Both the position numbers and the translations under genes were made by a program. Below the pieces are notes generated by a model. That model did no database searches. It saw nothing but the letters and a program-made list of their open reading frames with translations, and had not been told where the DNA came from. Shown here one piece after another: positions 62,689-64,000 of a stretch of 64,000 nt of DNA (its first letter is position 1; the number at the start of each line of letters is the position of its first letter). This DNA is from Kaistella solincola (GTDB taxonomy: Bacteria > Bacteroidota > Bacteroidia > Flavobacteriales > Weeksellaceae), in the NCBI RefSeq assembly GCF_000812875.1, contig NZ_JSYK01000003.1, positions 620,001 through 684,000 of the forward strand, read 5' to 3'.

Positions 62689-63612
62689 TTAATAACGTTT
62701 TGAAAGGAACTGTCCGATTTCGGTAAAAGATGCGCAGTTTATTTGTAAATCATCGCTGGAAATTACCCAAATGCTGTTCTGAAATGTAAATTCAAGTTCA
62801 GAAAGGTTTTTTGGGAAGTTTTTTTGCAGAAAAGAGTACAGCATTTCTTTGTGTAAATCCGGCGCTGCGATTTTCGGTGGAATGAAACTTTCTGTAAAAT
62901 CGAAAAGTCCGGGATTCAGCAATTCGTCATGTTTCAGCAAAATTTCTTCCGCAATTCCGGCTTCAATTTTTTGGTCGTGCAGCAGCCAAATTTTGTTTGC
63001 GAATTCTTTTGCCAAACGCCAGTCGTGCGAGGAAAAAAGAATCAGTTTGTTTTTTGCTTTAGCCAGGTTACGAAGAAGTTTCAGGATGATGATTTTGTTT
63101 TCTTCGTCCAAATGCGTTGTCGGTTCATCCAGAATGATAAAAGGAGAGTTTTGGGCCAAAGCGCGGCCAATAAATGCTTTTTGAAGATTTCCATCAGACA
63201 GTTCGTGCAGCGGAAAATCAGCGTAACTGCTTAAATTTAAACTTTTAATGATTTCTTCAACTTCCTGTTTGTCAGCTCGATTTAGTTCAAAATAGTATGG
63301 ATAATGAATATATTTTCCGAATGAAATTAAATCGCGCAGTGTATAATTTTGCGGAATTGCAGACTTCGAAAAAACAACCGTGGTATTTTCCGCAATTTGC
63401 TGATGCGTGCTGATTTTGATGTTCTGTCCATTAATAAAAATTTCGCCTTGTAACAGCCGATTTTGGTTTAAAATACTTTTAATCAAAGTGGTTTTACCCA
63501 CGCCGTTATTCCCGATCAATAAGCAGATTTCGCCCAAATCCAAAGAGGTGTTGACCTCTTTGATTAAAGGTTTCCGGTAACCGATCGTGGCATTTTTTAT
63601 TACTAAAAACAT
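62689..63612 (-). CDS. ABC importer ATPase, iron/heme/cobalamin type
   Basis: 307 aa. Walker A IGNNGVGKTT near residues 33-42, Q-loop near VVFSKSAIPQ, signature LSDGNLQKAF (unusual, in place of LSGGQ), Walker B FIILDEPTTHLD and H-loop SSHDW. A ~60-residue C-terminal extension follows. With the permease it drives uptake of a siderophore, heme or vitamin B12. Co-transcribed from the permease side. Confidence 0.88.
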   Translation of the reverse strand: MFLVIKNATIGYRKPLIKEVNTSLDLGEICLLIGNNGVGKTTLIKSILNQNRLLQGEIFINGQNIKISTHQQIAENTTVVFSKSAIPQNYTLRDLISFGKYIHYPYYFELNRADKQEVEEIIKSLNLSSYADFPLHELSDGNLQKAFIGRALAQNSPFIILDEPTTHLDEENKIIILKLLRNLAKAKNKLILFSSHDWRLAKEFANKIWLLHDQKIEAGIAEEILLKHDELLNPGLFDFTESFIPPKIAAPDLHKEMLYSFLQKNFPKNLSELEFTFQNSIWVISSDDLQINCASFTEIGQFLSKRY

Positions 63613-63637
63613 CTTTAATTTTTTCGGCGCTATTTGG

Positions 63638-64000
63638 CTAAATTTTTCTGCTTTTCAACATCATCATTAAAATGACCGGAATCCCGAAAAGCGAGGTGAT
63701 TACATTCAACGGAAATTGCGTGCTTTCGGAAATGATGGAGAAAAATTCCATGATTAAAATTCCTAAAAGCATATTTAAAATCCACTGTTGCCAAAGTTTT
63801 GCGGGATTGTAAATCATACGCGAAAAGTGCGGAACCACAATCCCTATGAATAAAATTGGACCTAAAAACGCCGTCACAGAAGCGGAAAGGAGCGATGAGG
63901 CAATAATAATTAAAAATTTCAAGCTTCGTAAGTTCACGCCTAAACTTTGCGCATACGCAGAACCTAAAGAATTTCCGATTAAAGGTTTTATGCTTTTAAA
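63638..64000 (-). CDS. FecCD-family permease, C-terminal part (partial)
   Basis: The frame stays open to the window edge, so the N-terminal ~2/3 lies outside. Visible: GSAYAQSLGVNLRSLK, then helices (FLIIIASSLLSASVTAFLGPILFIGIVVPHFSRMI, ILNMLLGILIMEFFSII), VITSLFGIPVILMMMLKSRK. This is the typical end of BtuC/FecD-type permeases. 25 bases before the ATPase gene, same operon. Confidence 0.92.
   Translation of the reverse strand, partial: FKSIKPLIGNSLGSAYAQSLGVNLRSLKFLIIIASSLLSASVTAFLGPILFIGIVVPHFSRMIYNPAKLWQQWILNMLLGILIMEFFSIISESTQFPLNVITSLFGIPVILMMMLKSRKI

Overview
The window reads as a chromosome segment of a flavobacterium of the Chryseobacterium/Kaistella type (Bacteroidota, Weeksellaceae-like). 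The signs are AT-rich spacers, -7 promoter boxes of the form TAnnTTTG, an outer-membrane TonB receptor, a secreted protease with a type IX secretion C-terminal domain, a fused cytochrome c assembly protein (CcsBA), and gene neighbourhoods typical of the phylum (ftsX-DUF3098-uppP-truB, trxB-fluC). Genus is inferred from protein flavour only. Most of the window is ordinary core chromosome; the accessory material is limited and mostly in spacers.

Layout. 1-5 kb: end of rpsA, a tandem AT-rich repeat, a large secreted metalloprotease and a small lipoprotein. 5.2-10.3 kb: a damage-tolerance cassette with a divergent S24/XRE repressor, a Y-family polymerase and a short DnaE-type polymerase, bracketed by two near-identical ~105-bp direct repeats. 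10.5-14.7 kb: rplS with a structured leader, and the two CoA-transferase subunits separated by an opposite-strand ABC exporter. 14.9-20.7 kb: dienelactone hydrolase, cupin, NhaC antiporter, an HsdR_N-domain protein head to head with holA, trxB and fluC. 20.8-21.9 kb: tRNA-Ser followed by an integrase remnant joined to a truncated UDP-galactopyranose mutase, an island scar. 22-34.5 kb: SemiSWEET, M28 peptidase, tRNA-Arg, uvrA, a TonB receptor, dnaN, pheT and small proteins. 34.5-49.5 kb: hydroxyacyl-CoA dehydrogenase, M23 peptidase, oxidoreductase, pcm, ccsBA, rnz, ksgA, ftsX, uppP, truB, rluF. 49.8-56.2 kb: SulP, a set of three pterin genes (folBK, PTR1-like SDR, PCD) and a CPA2 antiporter. 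56.5-62.5 kb: a beta-oxidation operon led by a MarR regulator with two inverted operator candidates. 62.7 kb to the end: ATPase and permease of an iron/heme/cobalamin-type ABC importer, the permease cut by the window edge.

How the parts work together. The repressor-dinB-dnaE cassette looks like a self-contained inducible mutagenic polymerase unit with two identical operator cores, one over each divergent promoter. The MarR-fadB-fadA-acyl-CoA dehydrogenase operon supplies most of a beta-oxidation cycle, and the CoA transferase and the separate 3-hydroxyacyl-CoA dehydrogenase are related metabolism elsewhere in the window. Three interspersed repeat families (a GC-rich hairpin element, a ~120-bp AT-rich tandem unit and a short GCC-TTTTAA-CGGC hairpin) fill most long spacers and are the least explained part of the sequence.
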